Source of the DNA: Thiorhodococcus mannitoliphagus
GTDB taxonomy: Bacteria > Pseudomonadota > Gammaproteobacteria > Chromatiales > Chromatiaceae
Length of the DNA stretch: 64,000 nt
Direction of reading: 5' to 3'
Assembly: GCF_010915725.1 (NCBI RefSeq)
Contig: NZ_JAAIJR010000006.1
Location: 1-64,000, forward strand
Under the pieces are notes generated by a model that was not told the origin of the DNA, did no database searches, and worked only from the letters and a program-made list of their open reading frames with translations. Both the position numbers and the translations under genes were made by a program. This document shows, in pieces, positions 17,640 through 28,706 of this stretch. The stretch's first letter is position 1, and each line of letters begins with the position of its first letter.

Positions 17640-19271
17640 ATGCCAACCCGATTGCTTCGCAGCCCACTGTCGGCGCTGCGTCTCTGGCTCCTCATAGCGC
17701 TCACGCTCTGCGCTTTCGCCCAAGCCGCCCTGGCCGGCTCGGCCGAGTTCGAGCAGGGCATCGAGCTGATCAAGACGAATAAGTACGATCAGGTCGAAGA
17801 AGGGGTCACCCTGGTCGCCAGCAGCCGCGACCCGCGCGCCGTCGGCCTGCTCGCGGCGCTCCAGGATTCCGACCTCTACCTCCGCAAGGCAGACGGCCGG
17901 CTCTTCATCGCGACCCGCAGCGACGCCGGTTACGACCTGATCGATCCCTTGACCCAGGCAGCGGCGGGAGTCGCCGGACAGCGTGACCTCAAGCGCATCC
18001 GCATCAATAATCGGCTGCGTTCTCAGCTCCGCACAGCCGTCGCGACGCTCAATCTGACTCACCCGGATGCCGTCGTGCGCCTCACTGCGGTGAACGAGAT
18101 GCTCGACCGCCTGGACGCGGACAGCCTGGCCTTGCTGCGAGACCTGGCCGGCGAGGAGAAGAACGCCCAGGTGCGCGAGGGCATGACCGCCGCCATCGCG
18201 CTAGCCGACCTCGAGGCGGAGGAGCCGGCGCGGCGCATCGAGGCACTGGATCAGTTGGAGGGCAACCTGCACCCGGCGGTTCAGGGCGGCATCCAGCGCC
18301 TGCTGAGCCAAGAGCAGGATGCGGAGGTCCGCGCCGCCGCCGAGCATGTGCTGGAAGCCATCCAATTCAAACGCGACCTCTACGGCTTCGCAGAGACCCT
18401 CTTCTTCGGCCTGAGCCTCGGCTCGGTCCTGGTGCTGGCGGCCATCGGGCTGGCCATCACCTTCGGCGTCATGGGCGTCATCAACATGGCCCACGGCGAA
18501 CTCATCATGCTCGGCGCCTATACCGCCTATATCGTCCAGCAGCTGATGCCCGGGCACATCGGGCTCGCGCTCTTCCTGGCGATCCCGGCGGCCTTCCTGG
18601 TCTCGGGCGCGGTCGGCATCCTCATCGAGCGGGGCGTGATCCGCTTCCTCTATGGACGCCCGCTGGAGACGCTGCTGGCGACCTTCGGTATCAGCCTCAT
18701 CCTGCAGCAGCTGGTGCGCACCCTCATCTCGCCGCAAAACGTGCCAGTCGCCAATCCGGATTGGATGTCAGGCTCCTGGCAGATCAACAGCGTGCTGTCG
18801 CTGACCATGAACCGCATGTATATCATCGCCTTCTGCCTCATCGTCTTCACCGCGCTTTATCTGGTGATGCGCAAGACCTCGCTCGGATTGCAGGTGCGGG
18901 CCGTCTCCCAGAACCGCGCCATGGCGCGCGCCATGGGGGTGCGCTCCGCGCGGGTCGATGCCCTGACGTTTGGGCTAGGCTCCGGGATCGCCGGCGTTGC
19001 GGGCGTGGCGCTGAGCCAGCTCACCAATGTCGGCCCCAACCTGGGGCAAGCCTATATCATCGACTCCTTCATGGTCGTGGTCTTCGGGGGCGTGGGGAAT
19101 CTCTGGGGGACCCTGGTGGCGGGCATGTCGCTCGGCGTGGTCAACAAGATCCTGGAGCCCTGGGCCGGCGCCGTGCTAGCGAAGATCCTGGTCCTAATCT
19201 TCATCATCCTCTTCATCCAAAAGCGGCCGCGCGGACTCTTCCCGCAAAAGGGCCGGGCGGCGGAGGGCTGA
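17640..19271 (+). CDS. urtB: Urea ABC transporter permease UrtB
   Basis: LivH-type permease of 543 residues. Unlike ordinary LivH it carries the long N-terminal extension typical of UrtB: a signal-like hydrophobic segment (~10-32) and a ~200-residue periplasmic helical repeat region (EGVTLVASSRDPRAVGLLAAL onwards), then the permease core with FGVMGVINMAHGELIMLGAY and the EAA-like loop near RAMGVRSARVDALTFGLGSG. It works with UrtC in the inner membrane. Confidence 0.95.
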   Translation: MPTRLLRSPLSALRLWLLIALTLCAFAQAALAGSAEFEQGIELIKTNKYDQVEEGVTLVASSRDPRAVGLLAALQDSDLYLRKADGRLFIATRSDAGYDLIDPLTQAAAGVAGQRDLKRIRINNRLRSQLRTAVATLNLTHPDAVVRLTAVNEMLDRLDADSLALLRDLAGEEKNAQVREGMTAAIALADLEAEEPARRIEALDQLEGNLHPAVQGGIQRLLSQEQDAEVRAAAEHVLEAIQFKRDLYGFAETLFFGLSLGSVLVLAAIGLAITFGVMGVINMAHGELIMLGAYTAYIVQQLMPGHIGLALFLAIPAAFLVSGAVGILIERGVIRFLYGRPLETLLATFGISLILQQLVRTLISPQNVPVANPDWMSGSWQINSVLSLTMNRMYIIAFCLIVFTALYLVMRKTSLGLQVRAVSQNRAMARAMGVRSARVDALTFGLGSGIAGVAGVALSQLTNVGPNLGQAYIIDSFMVVVFGGVGNLWGTLVAGMSLGVVNKILEPWAGAVLAKILVLIFIILFIQKRPRGLFPQKGRAAEG

Positions 19272-19277
19272 TCAGCC

Positions 19278-20363
19278 ATGCGACTCGGCACACTCCATCT
19301 CGATCGCGGCGGGCAGATCTTCCTGCTGCTGCTCGCCCTCACCACCCTGCTGGTGCCAGTGCTCAATCTGGCCGTCCCGGCGGACAGTCCGCTGCATGTC
19401 TCGACCTTCACGGTGACGTTGCTCGGCAAGTATCTGACCTATGCACTGCTGGCCATCGCCGTCGATCTGGTGTGGGGCTATCTGGGCATCCTAAGCCTGG
19501 GCCACGGCGCCTTCTTCGCCCTCGGCGGCTACGCCATGGGTATGTACCTGATGCGCCAGATCGGCGACCGCGGCGTCTACGGCAACCCCGAGCTGCCAGA
19601 CTTCATGGTCTTCCTCAACTGGCAGGAGTTGCCCTGGTTCTGGCAGGGTTTCGACATCTTCTGGTTCGCGGCGCTGATGGTGATGCTGGTGCCTGGGGTG
19701 CTGGCCTTCGTCTTCGGCTGGCTGGCCTTCCGCTCGCGCGTGACCGGGGTCTATCTGTCGATCATCACCCAGGCGCTGACCTACGCCCTGATGCTGGCCT
19801 TCTTCCGCAACGAGATGGGCTTCGGCGGCAACAACGGCCTGACGGACTTCAAGGACCTGCTCGGCTTCGATCTTCAGTCGGACGCCACGCGCGTCGGGCT
19901 CTTCATCGCCAGCGCCCTGGCCGTGGTCGGTGGTTATCTGGCGTGCCGTTATATCGTGACCTCCAAGCTGGGGCGGGTGACCGTCGCCATCCGTGACGCC
20001 GAGAGCCGGACGCGCTTCATCGGCTATCGGGTGGAGCGGTTCAAGCTCTGGGTCTTCACCTTCTCGGCCGTGCTGGCGGGTATCGCCGGGGCGCTCTATG
20101 TACCTCAGGTCGGCATCATCAACCCGGGCGAGTTCTCGCCCATCAACTCGATCGAGATCGTCGTCTGGGTGGCCATCGGCGGGCGTGCGACCCTCTACGG
20201 CGCGGTCCTCGGCGCGCTGCTGGTGAACTACGGCAAGACCTATCTCACCGGCGTCATGCCAGATGCCTGGCTGTTCGCCCTGGGTGGGCTCTTCGTGCTG
20301 GTGACGCTGCTACTGCCCCAGGGCATCGCCGGCCTGCTGCGCCGCAAGGAGGCGACGGCATGA
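19278..20363 (+). CDS. urtC: Urea ABC transporter permease UrtC
   Basis: LivM-type inner-membrane permease of 361 residues. It has multiple TM helices, a conserved DLVWGYLGILSLGHGAFFALGGY stretch, and an EAA-like loop at RVTVAIRDAESRTRFIGY. It starts 6 bases after the urtB stop and its stop overlaps the urtD start (ATGA), so expression is coupled. Confidence 0.95.
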   Translation: MRLGTLHLDRGGQIFLLLLALTTLLVPVLNLAVPADSPLHVSTFTVTLLGKYLTYALLAIAVDLVWGYLGILSLGHGAFFALGGYAMGMYLMRQIGDRGVYGNPELPDFMVFLNWQELPWFWQGFDIFWFAALMVMLVPGVLAFVFGWLAFRSRVTGVYLSIITQALTYALMLAFFRNEMGFGGNNGLTDFKDLLGFDLQSDATRVGLFIASALAVVGGYLACRYIVTSKLGRVTVAIRDAESRTRFIGYRVERFKLWVFTFSAVLAGIAGALYVPQVGIINPGEFSPINSIEIVVWVAIGGRATLYGAVLGALLVNYGKTYLTGVMPDAWLFALGGLFVLVTLLLPQGIAGLLRRKEATA

Positions 20364-21202
20364 AGACGTTGGACACCCTGCGCACCACCATGCGCCGCGA
20401 TCAGGTCTGGGAGATCATGGTCCCCAAGACCGGGCTGGAGCTGGACATCAGCCACGGCACCATCCTCTACCTGGAGGACATCTCGGTGACCTTCGATGGC
20501 TTCCGTGCCATCAATCACCTCAACCTCTACATCGACGCGGGCGAGCTGCGCTGCATCATCGGGCCGAACGGCGCCGGCAAGACGACCATGATGGACATCA
20601 TCACCGGCAAGACCCGGCCCGATACCGGCACCGCCTGGTTCGGGCAGTCCATCGACCTGTTGCGCCTGAGCGAGCCGGAGATCGCCAGCCTCGGCATTGG
20701 GCGCAAATTTCAGAAACCCACGGTTTTCGAGCATCACTCGGTCATGGAAAACCTGGAGCTGGCCATGGCCGCGGACAAGCGCGTCTGGCCAACCCTGCTC
20801 GCCCGCCTGACGCCCGAGCAGCATGAGCGCATTGATGGGGTATTGGAGACCATCGGTCTGCAGGAGCATCGCGCTCGCCGCGCCGGCGCCCTGTCCCACG
20901 GCCAGAAGCAGTGGCTGGAGATCGGCATGCTGCTGATGCAGGACCCGCACCTGCTGCTGGTCGACGAGCCGGTCGCCGGGATGACCCATCAAGAGATGGA
21001 CCGTACCGCCGAGCTGCTGAAGTCGCTCGCCGGACGGCATACGGTGGTGGTCGTCGAGCACGACATGGACTTCGTCCGCTCCATCGCCAACAAGGTCACG
21101 GTGCTGCACCAGGGCAGCGTGCTCGCCGAGGGGACCATGGACGAGGTGCAGAATGATCCGCGGGTGATCGAGGTCTATCTGGGAGGCGGCGATGGGCACT
21201 GA
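20360..21202 (+). CDS. urtD: Urea ABC transporter ATP-binding protein UrtD
   Basis: LivG-type ATPase of 280 residues. Walker A is GPNGAGKTTMMD, the signature is LSHGQKQWLEIGM and Walker B is LLLVDEPVAGM, followed by the H-loop VVVEHDMDF; all catalytic residues are intact. There is a longer N-terminal lead-in than in LivG, usual for UrtD. It overlaps urtC and urtE on both sides. Confidence 0.95.
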   Translation: MKTLDTLRTTMRRDQVWEIMVPKTGLELDISHGTILYLEDISVTFDGFRAINHLNLYIDAGELRCIIGPNGAGKTTMMDIITGKTRPDTGTAWFGQSIDLLRLSEPEIASLGIGRKFQKPTVFEHHSVMENLELAMAADKRVWPTLLARLTPEQHERIDGVLETIGLQEHRARRAGALSHGQKQWLEIGMLLMQDPHLLLVDEPVAGMTHQEMDRTAELLKSLAGRHTVVVVEHDMDFVRSIANKVTVLHQGSVLAEGTMDEVQNDPRVIEVYLGGGDGH

Positions 21203-21902
21203 GCAGATGCTGAAGATCGCGGGGCTCAACCAATTCTACGGCGAGAGCCACACACTCTGGGACCTCGACCTGGACGTCCCCGAGGGCCAGTGCACCTGCA
21301 TCATGGGGCGCAACGGCGTGGGCAAGACCACGCTGCTGCAGTGCGTCATGGGCCTGCTGCCCGTGGCATCTGGGAGCCTGTTCTATCGTGACGTCGACCT
21401 GCTGCGGCAATCGGCCGAGAAGCGCGCCGGCCTAGGAATCGGCTATGTCCCCCAGGGCCGGCAGATCTTCCCGCTGCTGACGGTGGAAGAAAACCTGCGC
21501 ATCGGGCTGCCCGCGCGTCCGGACCGCAAGCGCGAGATCCCGCCCTTCATCTTCGAGCTCTTTCCCGTGCTCAAGGAAATGCTCGGCCGGCGCGGCGGCG
21601 ACCTCTCCGGCGGTCAGCAGCAGCAGCTCGCCATCGGCCGCGCGCTTGGCATCGACCCCAAGCTCCTCATCCTCGACGAGCCGACGGAGGGCATTCAGCC
21701 CAACATCGTGCAGGAGATCGGCGACATCATCCGCAAGCTCAACCGAGAGCTGGGGCTGACGGTCATTCTGGTGGAGCAGAAGCTGCCGTTCGCACGGCGG
21801 GTGGCGGATCGGTTTTGCATCCTGGATCGCGGCCGAGCGGTCGCGAATGGGGAGATGGATGAGCTGGATGAGGGGCTGGTTCGGGAGTATCTGACGGTGT
21901 GA
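21192..21902 (+). CDS. urtE: Urea ABC transporter ATP-binding protein UrtE
   Basis: LivF-type ATPase of 236 residues with Walker A GRNGVGKTTLLQ, signature LSGGQQQQLAIG, Walker B LLILDEPTEGIQP and H-loop VILVEQKLPF (Glu-Gln at the His position, as is common in UrtE/LivF proteins). The ribosome-binding site GGGAGG lies within the end of urtD. It is the last gene of the importer; it converges with a VapC-type toxin gene 21 bases later. Confidence 0.95.
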   Translation: MGTEQMLKIAGLNQFYGESHTLWDLDLDVPEGQCTCIMGRNGVGKTTLLQCVMGLLPVASGSLFYRDVDLLRQSAEKRAGLGIGYVPQGRQIFPLLTVEENLRIGLPARPDRKREIPPFIFELFPVLKEMLGRRGGDLSGGQQQQLAIGRALGIDPKLLILDEPTEGIQPNIVQEIGDIIRKLNRELGLTVILVEQKLPFARRVADRFCILDRGRAVANGEMDELDEGLVREYLTV

Positions 21903-21923
21903 CGAGCCGAGCAGGTAGTGGCT

Positions 21924-22340
21924 TCAGCCGCACGCCCAAGGATTGACCGTCGGAACGCCCATGGGCTCGAAATCCGAGACATTTCGGGTGACGACAGTCA
22001 TGCCGTGCACCAAGGCGGTTGCAGCGATGAGCGCATCGCGATCGGGACGCGGGTCCGGCACATGCAGTTGCGCGCAGGCTTGCGCGACGGCGATGTCGAT
22101 CGGCAAGACGCGCCCCTCGAAGCTGGGCAAGACCTGCCGATCGATCCAGGCGCGCAGCACGGCACCCTGGGCCTTGTCACGCCTCTCCAGCAAAGGCGCG
22201 CCAAGCTCGATCTCCAAAAGGGTAATCGAGGAGATGAAGAATCCCGTCAGAGGCTGCGATGAGGCCCAAGCCAGAACGCGAGCGTCCGCCTTGTCGGGCC
22301 GGCGCAGCTCGGAAATGACATTGGTGTCGAGGACGAACAT
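21924..22340 (-). CDS. VapC-like PIN-domain toxin
   Basis: A 138-residue PIN-fold ribonuclease. It starts MFVLDTNVISELRRP with the first catalytic Asp; an ISSITLLEIELG helix carries the conserved Glu; RDALIAATALVHGMTVVTRNVSDF holds the last acidic residues. This is the FitB/VapC type that cleaves tRNA or rRNA. The start overlaps the antitoxin stop by one base (TGATG), so the two are coupled. It is transcribed against the urea operon and wedged between urtE and ureD. Confidence 0.88.
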   Translation of the reverse strand: MFVLDTNVISELRRPDKADARVLAWASSQPLTGFFISSITLLEIELGAPLLERRDKAQGAVLRAWIDRQVLPSFEGRVLPIDIAVAQACAQLHVPDPRPDRDALIAATALVHGMTVVTRNVSDFEPMGVPTVNPWACG

Positions 22341-22591
22341 CAGCTGAGATCAGCCGCACGGTAGAGATCGCCGAGGCGCGGCGGCTCGAAATCGAGATCA
22401 GGAGCGTCTTTCTGCGCCAAGGCAGCGGCGAGGGTCACCTGACCGCCAGCCAAGCGCTGGTAATCTTCGATGCTGAGCAGCACGTGAGCGGGCCGGCCCC
22501 GGTCCGTAATGAAGACAGGCCCCTTCGTGGCGGCTTTCTTGGCGTCGCTCGCATGCTGATTGAACTCGCGGCTTGATATGGTGGTGATCAT
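22340..22591 (-). CDS. Phd/YefM-type antitoxin
   Basis: An 83-residue antitoxin. The N-terminus MITTISSREFNQHASDAKKAA is the Phd/YefM DNA-binding and dimerisation fold; VFITDRGRPAHVLLSIEDYQRL is the conserved second half; the C-terminus (LDFEPPRLGDLYRAADLS) would bind the toxin. ATG 22591 is favoured by GAGGT 8 bases upstream; an upstream in-frame ATG would lie inside the operator. Confidence 0.88.
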   Translation of the reverse strand: MITTISSREFNQHASDAKKAATKGPVFITDRGRPAHVLLSIEDYQRLAGGQVTLAAALAQKDAPDLDFEPPRLGDLYRAADLS

Positions 22592-22630
22592 GACGACGGA
22601 TACCTCAAATCGGATTAAAGTAGATATGTT

Positions 22631-22660
22631 ACTACACTCGATGTGCTCGGCGAGTGTCAA
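22631..22660 (-). promoter_or_regulatory. VapBC promoter with palindromic operator
   Basis: Minus strand TTGACA (22660-22655), an 18-base spacer and TGTAGT (22636-22631). A dyad ACACTCG-N10-CGAGTGT (22634-22657) overlaps both elements, as expected for autorepression by the toxin-antitoxin complex. Confidence 0.55.
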
Positions 22661-22720
22661 ACCATTGAAGCGACCAATGAAGCGAAGTCACGCAAGTCCC
22701 CGCATCCATTGACACTCGCA

Positions 22721-23572
22721 ATGCAGCTAGCAAGCTCGTCGCTCTACTCAGAGGGCACCCAAGACGGCTGGGAAGCCAATCTCGCCCTCCGATTCGCCCG
22801 CCGCGGCTCGCGCACCAGCCTGGTCGAGCGACGGCACCGCGGCCCGCTGAAGGTACAGCGCCCCTTCTATCCCGAGGGCGATGTCTGCCACCTCTATCTG
22901 CTGCACCCGCCAGGCGGCCTGGTCGGCGGGGATCGGCTGCATATCAAGGTGGAGGTCGAGGAAGGTGCCGCCGCCATGCTCACGACACCGGGTGCGGCCA
23001 AGTTCTATCGCAGTCTGGGGCCGAGCGCCGAGCAGCATCAGGTTCTGCGCATCTCCGACAGGGCGAGCCTCGAATGGCTCCCGCAGGAGAACATCCTGTT
23101 CCCGGGAGCCAATGCCCTGCTGAGCACGCAGATCGACCTGAGCGCTACAGCCCGATTCATCGGCTGGGAGATCAGTTGCCTCGGCCTCCCCGCCAACAGG
23201 CAGCGCTTCGAGTCCGGCCGAGCCGATCTCCAGCTCCGCATCGACCGCGATGGCGAGCCGCTCCTGTGGGACCGCCTGCGCGTCCAGGGCGCGGATGACC
23301 TGGACGGATCGAGCAGTCTGCGCGGCATGCCGGTCGTCGGCACGCTGATCGCGACGGGCGCCGATGAAGAAACCTTGCAGCTTGCCCGCTCGGCCGCCAC
23401 GCCCGACGACCGAACCCTGCTCGGCATCACCCGCATCGACGACCTGCTCGTCGCCCGCGCCCTGGGCCAGACAACCGACCAGGTCCGTGCCAAGCTGACC
23501 GCAATCTGGGCTAGTATTCGTCCAGCGTTGCTGGGCCGCCCCGCGACCCCGCCCCGCATCTGGGCCACCTGA
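22721..23572 (+). CDS. ureD: Urease accessory protein UreD
   Basis: A 283-residue chaperone that with UreF and UreG loads nickel into the urease active site. Recognised from [20 protein letters not shown], the [14 protein letters not shown] motif and [11 protein letters not shown], all hallmarks of UreD. The ATG at 22721 is chosen because homology begins shortly after it and the earlier start at 22643 falls in the toxin-antitoxin operator; the ribosome-binding site is weak. It is followed by ureA after 19 bases. Confidence 0.93.
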   Translation: MQLASSSLYSEGTQDGWEANLALRFARRGSRTSLVERRHRGPLKVQRPFYPEGDVCHLYLLHPPGGLVGGDRLHIKVEVEEGAAAMLTTPGAAKFYRSLGPSAEQHQVLRISDRASLEWLPQENILFPGANALLSTQIDLSATARFIGWEISCLGLPANRQRFESGRADLQLRIDRDGEPLLWDRLRVQGADDLDGSSSLRGMPVVGTLIATGADEETLQLARSAATPDDRTLLGITRIDDLLVARALGQTTDQVRAKLTAIWASIRPALLGRPATPPRIWAT

Positions 23573-23591
23573 GACCGTCCGAGGATCCGCC

Positions 23592-23894
23592 ATGGAGCTC
23601 ACACCCCGCGAAAAAGACAAGCTGCTGCTGTTCACCGCCGCCCTGTTGGCCGAGCGCCGCAAGGACAGGGGCGTCAAGCTCAATTATCCGGAGGCCATGG
23701 CCTTCATCAGCGCGGCCATCCTGGAGGGCGCCCGCGATGGCAGGAGCGTCGCCGAGCTGATGGACCACGGCCGCACCCTGCTGACGCGCGAGGACGTGAT
23801 GGAAGGCGTGCCCGAGATGATCTCGGAGGTCCAGGTCGAGGCGACCTTCCCGGACGGCACCAAGCTGGTGACCGTGCACGAACCGATCGTCTGA
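23592..23894 (+). CDS. ureA: Urease gamma subunit
   Basis: A 100-residue protein of standard length, [23 protein letters not shown] at the start and [22 protein letters not shown] at the end. It forms the structural trimer contacts with UreB and UreC. It follows ureD and precedes ureB by 22 bases. Confidence 0.97.
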   Translation: MELTPREKDKLLLFTAALLAERRKDRGVKLNYPEAMAFISAAILEGARDGRSVAELMDHGRTLLTREDVMEGVPEMISEVQVEATFPDGTKLVTVHEPIV

Positions 23895-23916
23895 CAACGA
23901 CTAGCGGAGGTCACCC

Positions 23917-24222
23917 ATGATTCCAGGCGAAGTCATCGCCGCCCCCGGCGAGATCGAGATCAACGCTGGACGCGACACCCTCACCCTGCGCGTCGAGAAC
24001 ACCGGCGACCGGCCGATCCAGGTCGGCTCCCACTACCACTTCTACGAGACCAACCCGGCGCTCCAGTTCGAGCGCGAGACGGCGCGCGGCTATCGGCTCA
24101 ATATCCCCGCCGGCACCGCCGTGCGCTTCGAGCCCGGCCAGGGCCGCGAGGTGGAGCTGGTGGCCTATGCCGGGGCGCGCAAGGTGTATGGCTTCAATGC
24201 CAAGGTGATGGGTGCGCTGTGA
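23917..24222 (+). CDS. ureB: Urease beta subunit
   Basis: A 101-residue beta-barrel subunit beginning [20 protein letters not shown] and containing the [19 protein letters not shown] motif. Normally ureC follows directly; here a toxin-antitoxin pair and ~140 further bases intervene, 775 bases in all. Confidence 0.97.
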   Translation: MIPGEVIAAPGEIEINAGRDTLTLRVENTGDRPIQVGSHYHFYETNPALQFERETARGYRLNIPAGTAVRFEPGQGREVELVAYAGARKVYGFNAKVMGAL

Positions 24223-24315
24223 GCGGGGACGCGCAATGAGCGACAAGGGACCTTCTCCAGTTGCCTGTCGCACAAGCCAGCGCATGTCGTTGTGGATGCA
24301 AGGCGCATCAGCTCA

Positions 24316-24597
24316 ATGATCACGGCGCTTCTCTGGCCGGAGGATCGAATCGATCACACCGCCAGACACGACGTCAGCCCTGATGAGTTCGAAGAGGTGT
24401 GCTTCGGCCCGTCGCTGGTGCTGCGAGCCAAGTCCGAGGGACCTAACCGGGTCTATCATGTTCTTGGGGAAACGCATAGTCGAAGGCACCTTCTCTGTAT
24501 CGTAATTCACTTTCCTGATGGCAACGGCTATCCGGTGACGGCCCGCCCAATGACAAACCGCGAGAAACAGCGTTACCAGCAGTGGAGAAGACGATGA
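24316..24597 (+). CDS. BrnT-like toxin
   Basis: A 93-residue protein with the BrnT-type layout: N-terminal W-x-D-RIDHTARHDVSPDEFEEVCFG helix, central strands YHVLGETHSRRHLLCIVIHF, and C-terminal ARPMTNREKQRY. BrnT proteins are RelE-fold ribonucleases. It overlaps the downstream antitoxin by ATGA. It lies inside the urease structural operon between ureB and ureC, in the same orientation. The start at 24316 is the nearest ATG before the conserved region; 24292 is also open. Confidence 0.75.
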   Translation: MITALLWPEDRIDHTARHDVSPDEFEEVCFGPSLVLRAKSEGPNRVYHVLGETHSRRHLLCIVIHFPDGNGYPVTARPMTNREKQRYQQWRRR

Positions 24598-24860
24598 CCA
24601 ACCTGCCAAGAACCGATTCGATTTCGGAGCTTGCCGAATTTTGGCAAACCCACGACCTGACAGATTTCGAAGATGAGCTGACAGAGATCAGCGAACCTCT
24701 CTTCCAGCGTGCCGAGCAAGTCTCCATTCCCCTGTCGGCTGAAGACGCCTCAGCGCTTCGGGCAGAGGCTCGGCGCGAGCAGGTTTCCGAAACCGATCTG
24801 GTCTTGCGATGGGTGCATGAGCGTTTGCATGCGCAGGAGCGTTCGTCAACCAGTCGCTGA
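24594..24860 (+). CDS. CopG/BrnA-like antitoxin
   Basis: An 88-residue protein. DSISELAEFWQTHDLTDFEDELTE is the characteristic N-terminus of CopG-type antitoxins paired with BrnT or HigB-like toxins, and SIPLSAEDASALRAEARR is the ribbon-helix-helix start. GGAG precedes the ATG within the toxin gene. Toxin first, antitoxin second is the BrnTA order. Its promoter is not obvious, so it may depend on readthrough from ureB. Confidence 0.75.
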   Translation: MTNLPRTDSISELAEFWQTHDLTDFEDELTEISEPLFQRAEQVSIPLSAEDASALRAEARREQVSETDLVLRWVHERLHAQERSSTSR

Positions 24861-24997
24861 GCGCCTGGCGGCTCGACTCGATGCAACGCCTTTGGCAGCT
24901 CGATCGAGATCACCCCTCGTCGCACGGCGTGCATGCGGATTTCACGGATTCTCGGAGTGGGCTCGCGCTCGCTCCGAACCCATCTGGAGACTGAGCG

Positions 24998-26701
<1,704 letters not shown>

Positions 26702-26725
26702 AGCCGAACGCTGATGAACGGAAAA

Positions 26726-27337
26726 TCAGACGTCTTTGCCATGCGCGTCCCAATCCCGACGCAGCGCCTTGAGTTCCTGGCGATAGGCATCGGCGTCGCC
26801 ATAGCCGAAGAAACACTGGACTCGGGCATGGGGATCCATGGTCCGTTGGGCGTGCTTGATCGGACACCAGTACTGCTCGGTGCGGCCCGCCACTTCCCGG
26901 GCATATTCGATGAGCTGGTTCCCGTATCCGCAGTAGACGCAGTTCAGCTTCTCGATGGGGTTGAGATAGGCGAGGCGATGCCGGTCGATCACGAAAAAGT
27001 CGGCGCGGCGGACCCTGGGGATGCCATAGACGCGAAAACACACCTGCTGATAGAGGGTGAGCGAGAAATCCAAAATCAACATGGGAAGCGCCACGCCGTA
27101 GATCAGCGGAGCCGTCAGGATGTAGGCGAGGGGCGCCCGCCTCAGGTAGCGCCAGAGACTGATCCGCTGCTGGCGATGCAGGCTACGCATGTTGCGCTCG
27201 AAGACGACCTTGCCACGCCGCAGGCTGTAGCGAAACCGCTCGCGACCCTCCTCGACCAGACGGTCGAGTTCCTGGTCGAGTTCACGTTGAGTCGCGCGCA
27301 AGCGCTCCAGGATGTCGTCGAGCACCGGATTGGCCAT
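26726..27337 (-). CDS. Membrane protein with cytoplasmic cysteine cluster (unknown function)
   Basis: A 203-residue protein transcribed opposite to the urease genes and located between ureC and ureE. The N-terminal ~60 residues are charged helices (possible coiled coil), followed by a hydrophobic segment (~72-95), then CVYCGYGNQLIEYAREVAGRTEQYWCP, a Cx2C...C pattern suggestive of metal binding. I do not recognise a named function. The start at 27337 is the ATG immediately before the helical region. It shares a divergent region (27338-27573) with ureE. Confidence 0.7.
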   Translation of the reverse strand: MANPVLDDILERLRATQRELDQELDRLVEEGRERFRYSLRRGKVVFERNMRSLHRQQRISLWRYLRRAPLAYILTAPLIYGVALPMLILDFSLTLYQQVCFRVYGIPRVRRADFFVIDRHRLAYLNPIEKLNCVYCGYGNQLIEYAREVAGRTEQYWCPIKHAQRTMDPHARVQCFFGYGDADAYRQELKALRRDWDAHGKDV

Positions 27338-27573
27338 CGTGATTGCCCCGTGATTGGGATCGAGAAACCGCGCGCAACCCTGGCCGGGCAGGGCGTGATC
27401 GATAGCCGAGGCGCGGGAGGAGTTCGGGAAGCATCCGCTTGGGGCCGAATCGTCGGTAGCGCGGAGATCCGAATCGACCCAGGCAGGGCATGCGGGCATG
27501 CTAGCCCCCAAGTCGCTGACCGGCAACGCCTGGCGCTTGGACTTGGCCCAGCACGGCGGAGGGGCGGACATCC

Positions 27574-28032
27574 ATGATCCGTCTCGTCCAAAAAAGCGAC
27601 CAGCCACTCGAAAGCGAGGTCAGCGTCACGCTGACACTCGACCAACGGGTCCGGAGTCGATTGCGCGTCGACCTCGACGACGGGCGAGAGGCGGGCATCC
27701 TGCTGGAACGGAGTTCCACCCTGCGTGATGGCGACTGTCTGGTGTCCGACGAGGGTCTCGTGGTACGCGTCAGGGCGGGAGCCGAGGCCCTCTCCTCGGT
27801 CCGCTGCGAGGATCCGCTCTTGCTGGCGCGGGCCTGCTATCACCTGGGCAACCGCCACGTCGCCTTGCAGATTCAGCCTGGAATGCTCCGCTACCAGCAC
27901 GACCATGTGCTAGACGAGATGCTGCGCGGTCTCGGCCTGACCGTCGCTCTGGAGCAGGTACCCTTCGAGCCCGAGCCAGGCGCCTATGACGGCGGTCATA
28001 CGGGTCATGGCCACCATCAGCATGGCGACTGA
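27574..28032 (+). CDS. ureE: Urease accessory nickel metallochaperone UreE
   Basis: A 152-residue protein with the UreE N-terminal domain ([23 protein letters not shown]), the metal-binding [15 protein letters not shown] segment, and a His-rich tail [13 protein letters not shown] that binds nickel. It delivers Ni(II) to UreG. It overlaps ureF by 11 bases. Confidence 0.95.
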   Translation: MIRLVQKSDQPLESEVSVTLTLDQRVRSRLRVDLDDGREAGILLERSSTLRDGDCLVSDEGLVVRVRAGAEALSSVRCEDPLLLARACYHLGNRHVALQIQPGMLRYQHDHVLDEMLRGLGLTVALEQVPFEPEPGAYDGGHTGHGHHQHGD

Positions 28033-28696
28033 TCTGGCGCTCTTGCGGCTCCTGCATCTCGCCAGCCCCTCGCTGCCGACTGGCGCTTTCACCTATTCGC
28101 AGAGTCTCGAATGGGCCGTCGAGCACGGCTGGCTGACGAGCGTCGCCGAGCTGGAGAACTGGCTGGGCGACCAGGTTCAAACCACCCTGACGGGTGTCGA
28201 TCTGCCGCTGCTCGCCCGGCTGCACGACGCTTCCATCCGCCAGGATGACGCGGCCCTGGGCAGTTGGTCCGCCCTGCTGCTGGCGAGTCGCGAAACCCAT
28301 GAACTCAGGTGCGAAGAGACCAACCGCGGTCGCGCCCTGGCCGACCTGCTCGTCTCCCTGGCCGTGGCTGGCGCCGCCGAGCGCAAGCCCTTGCTCGCCC
28401 GCACCCAAGTCACCGGCTTCGCCTACGCCGCGGCCCAGTGGGGCATCGACCAGCGGCAGGCCCTGCTCGGTTACGGCTGGAGCTGGATGGAGAATCTGGT
28501 CCTAGCGGCGGTCAAGAGCATTCCACTGGGCCAGACCCAGGGCCAGCAGGCCCTGTCACGGCTGCTCGCACGTATTCCGAAAGCGGTCGAGACGGCACTG
28601 GCACTGGACGACGACACCATCGGCGCCAGCTCGCCCGCGCTCGCGATCGCCAGCAGTCTGCATGAGACCCAATACACCCGACTCTTCCGATCATGA
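28022..28696 (+). CDS. ureF: Urease accessory protein UreF
   Basis: A 224-residue helical protein that bridges UreD and UreG and acts as a GTPase gate. Signature [27 protein letters not shown] at the N-terminus and [20 protein letters not shown] later. Starts at 28007 and 28022 are both possible inside the ureE end. Confidence 0.94.
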   Translation: MATDLALLRLLHLASPSLPTGAFTYSQSLEWAVEHGWLTSVAELENWLGDQVQTTLTGVDLPLLARLHDASIRQDDAALGSWSALLLASRETHELRCEETNRGRALADLLVSLAVAGAAERKPLLARTQVTGFAYAAAQWGIDQRQALLGYGWSWMENLVLAAVKSIPLGQTQGQQALSRLLARIPKAVETALALDDDTIGASSPALAIASSLHETQYTRLFRS

Positions 28697-28706
28697 GGAG
28701 CCCCAG

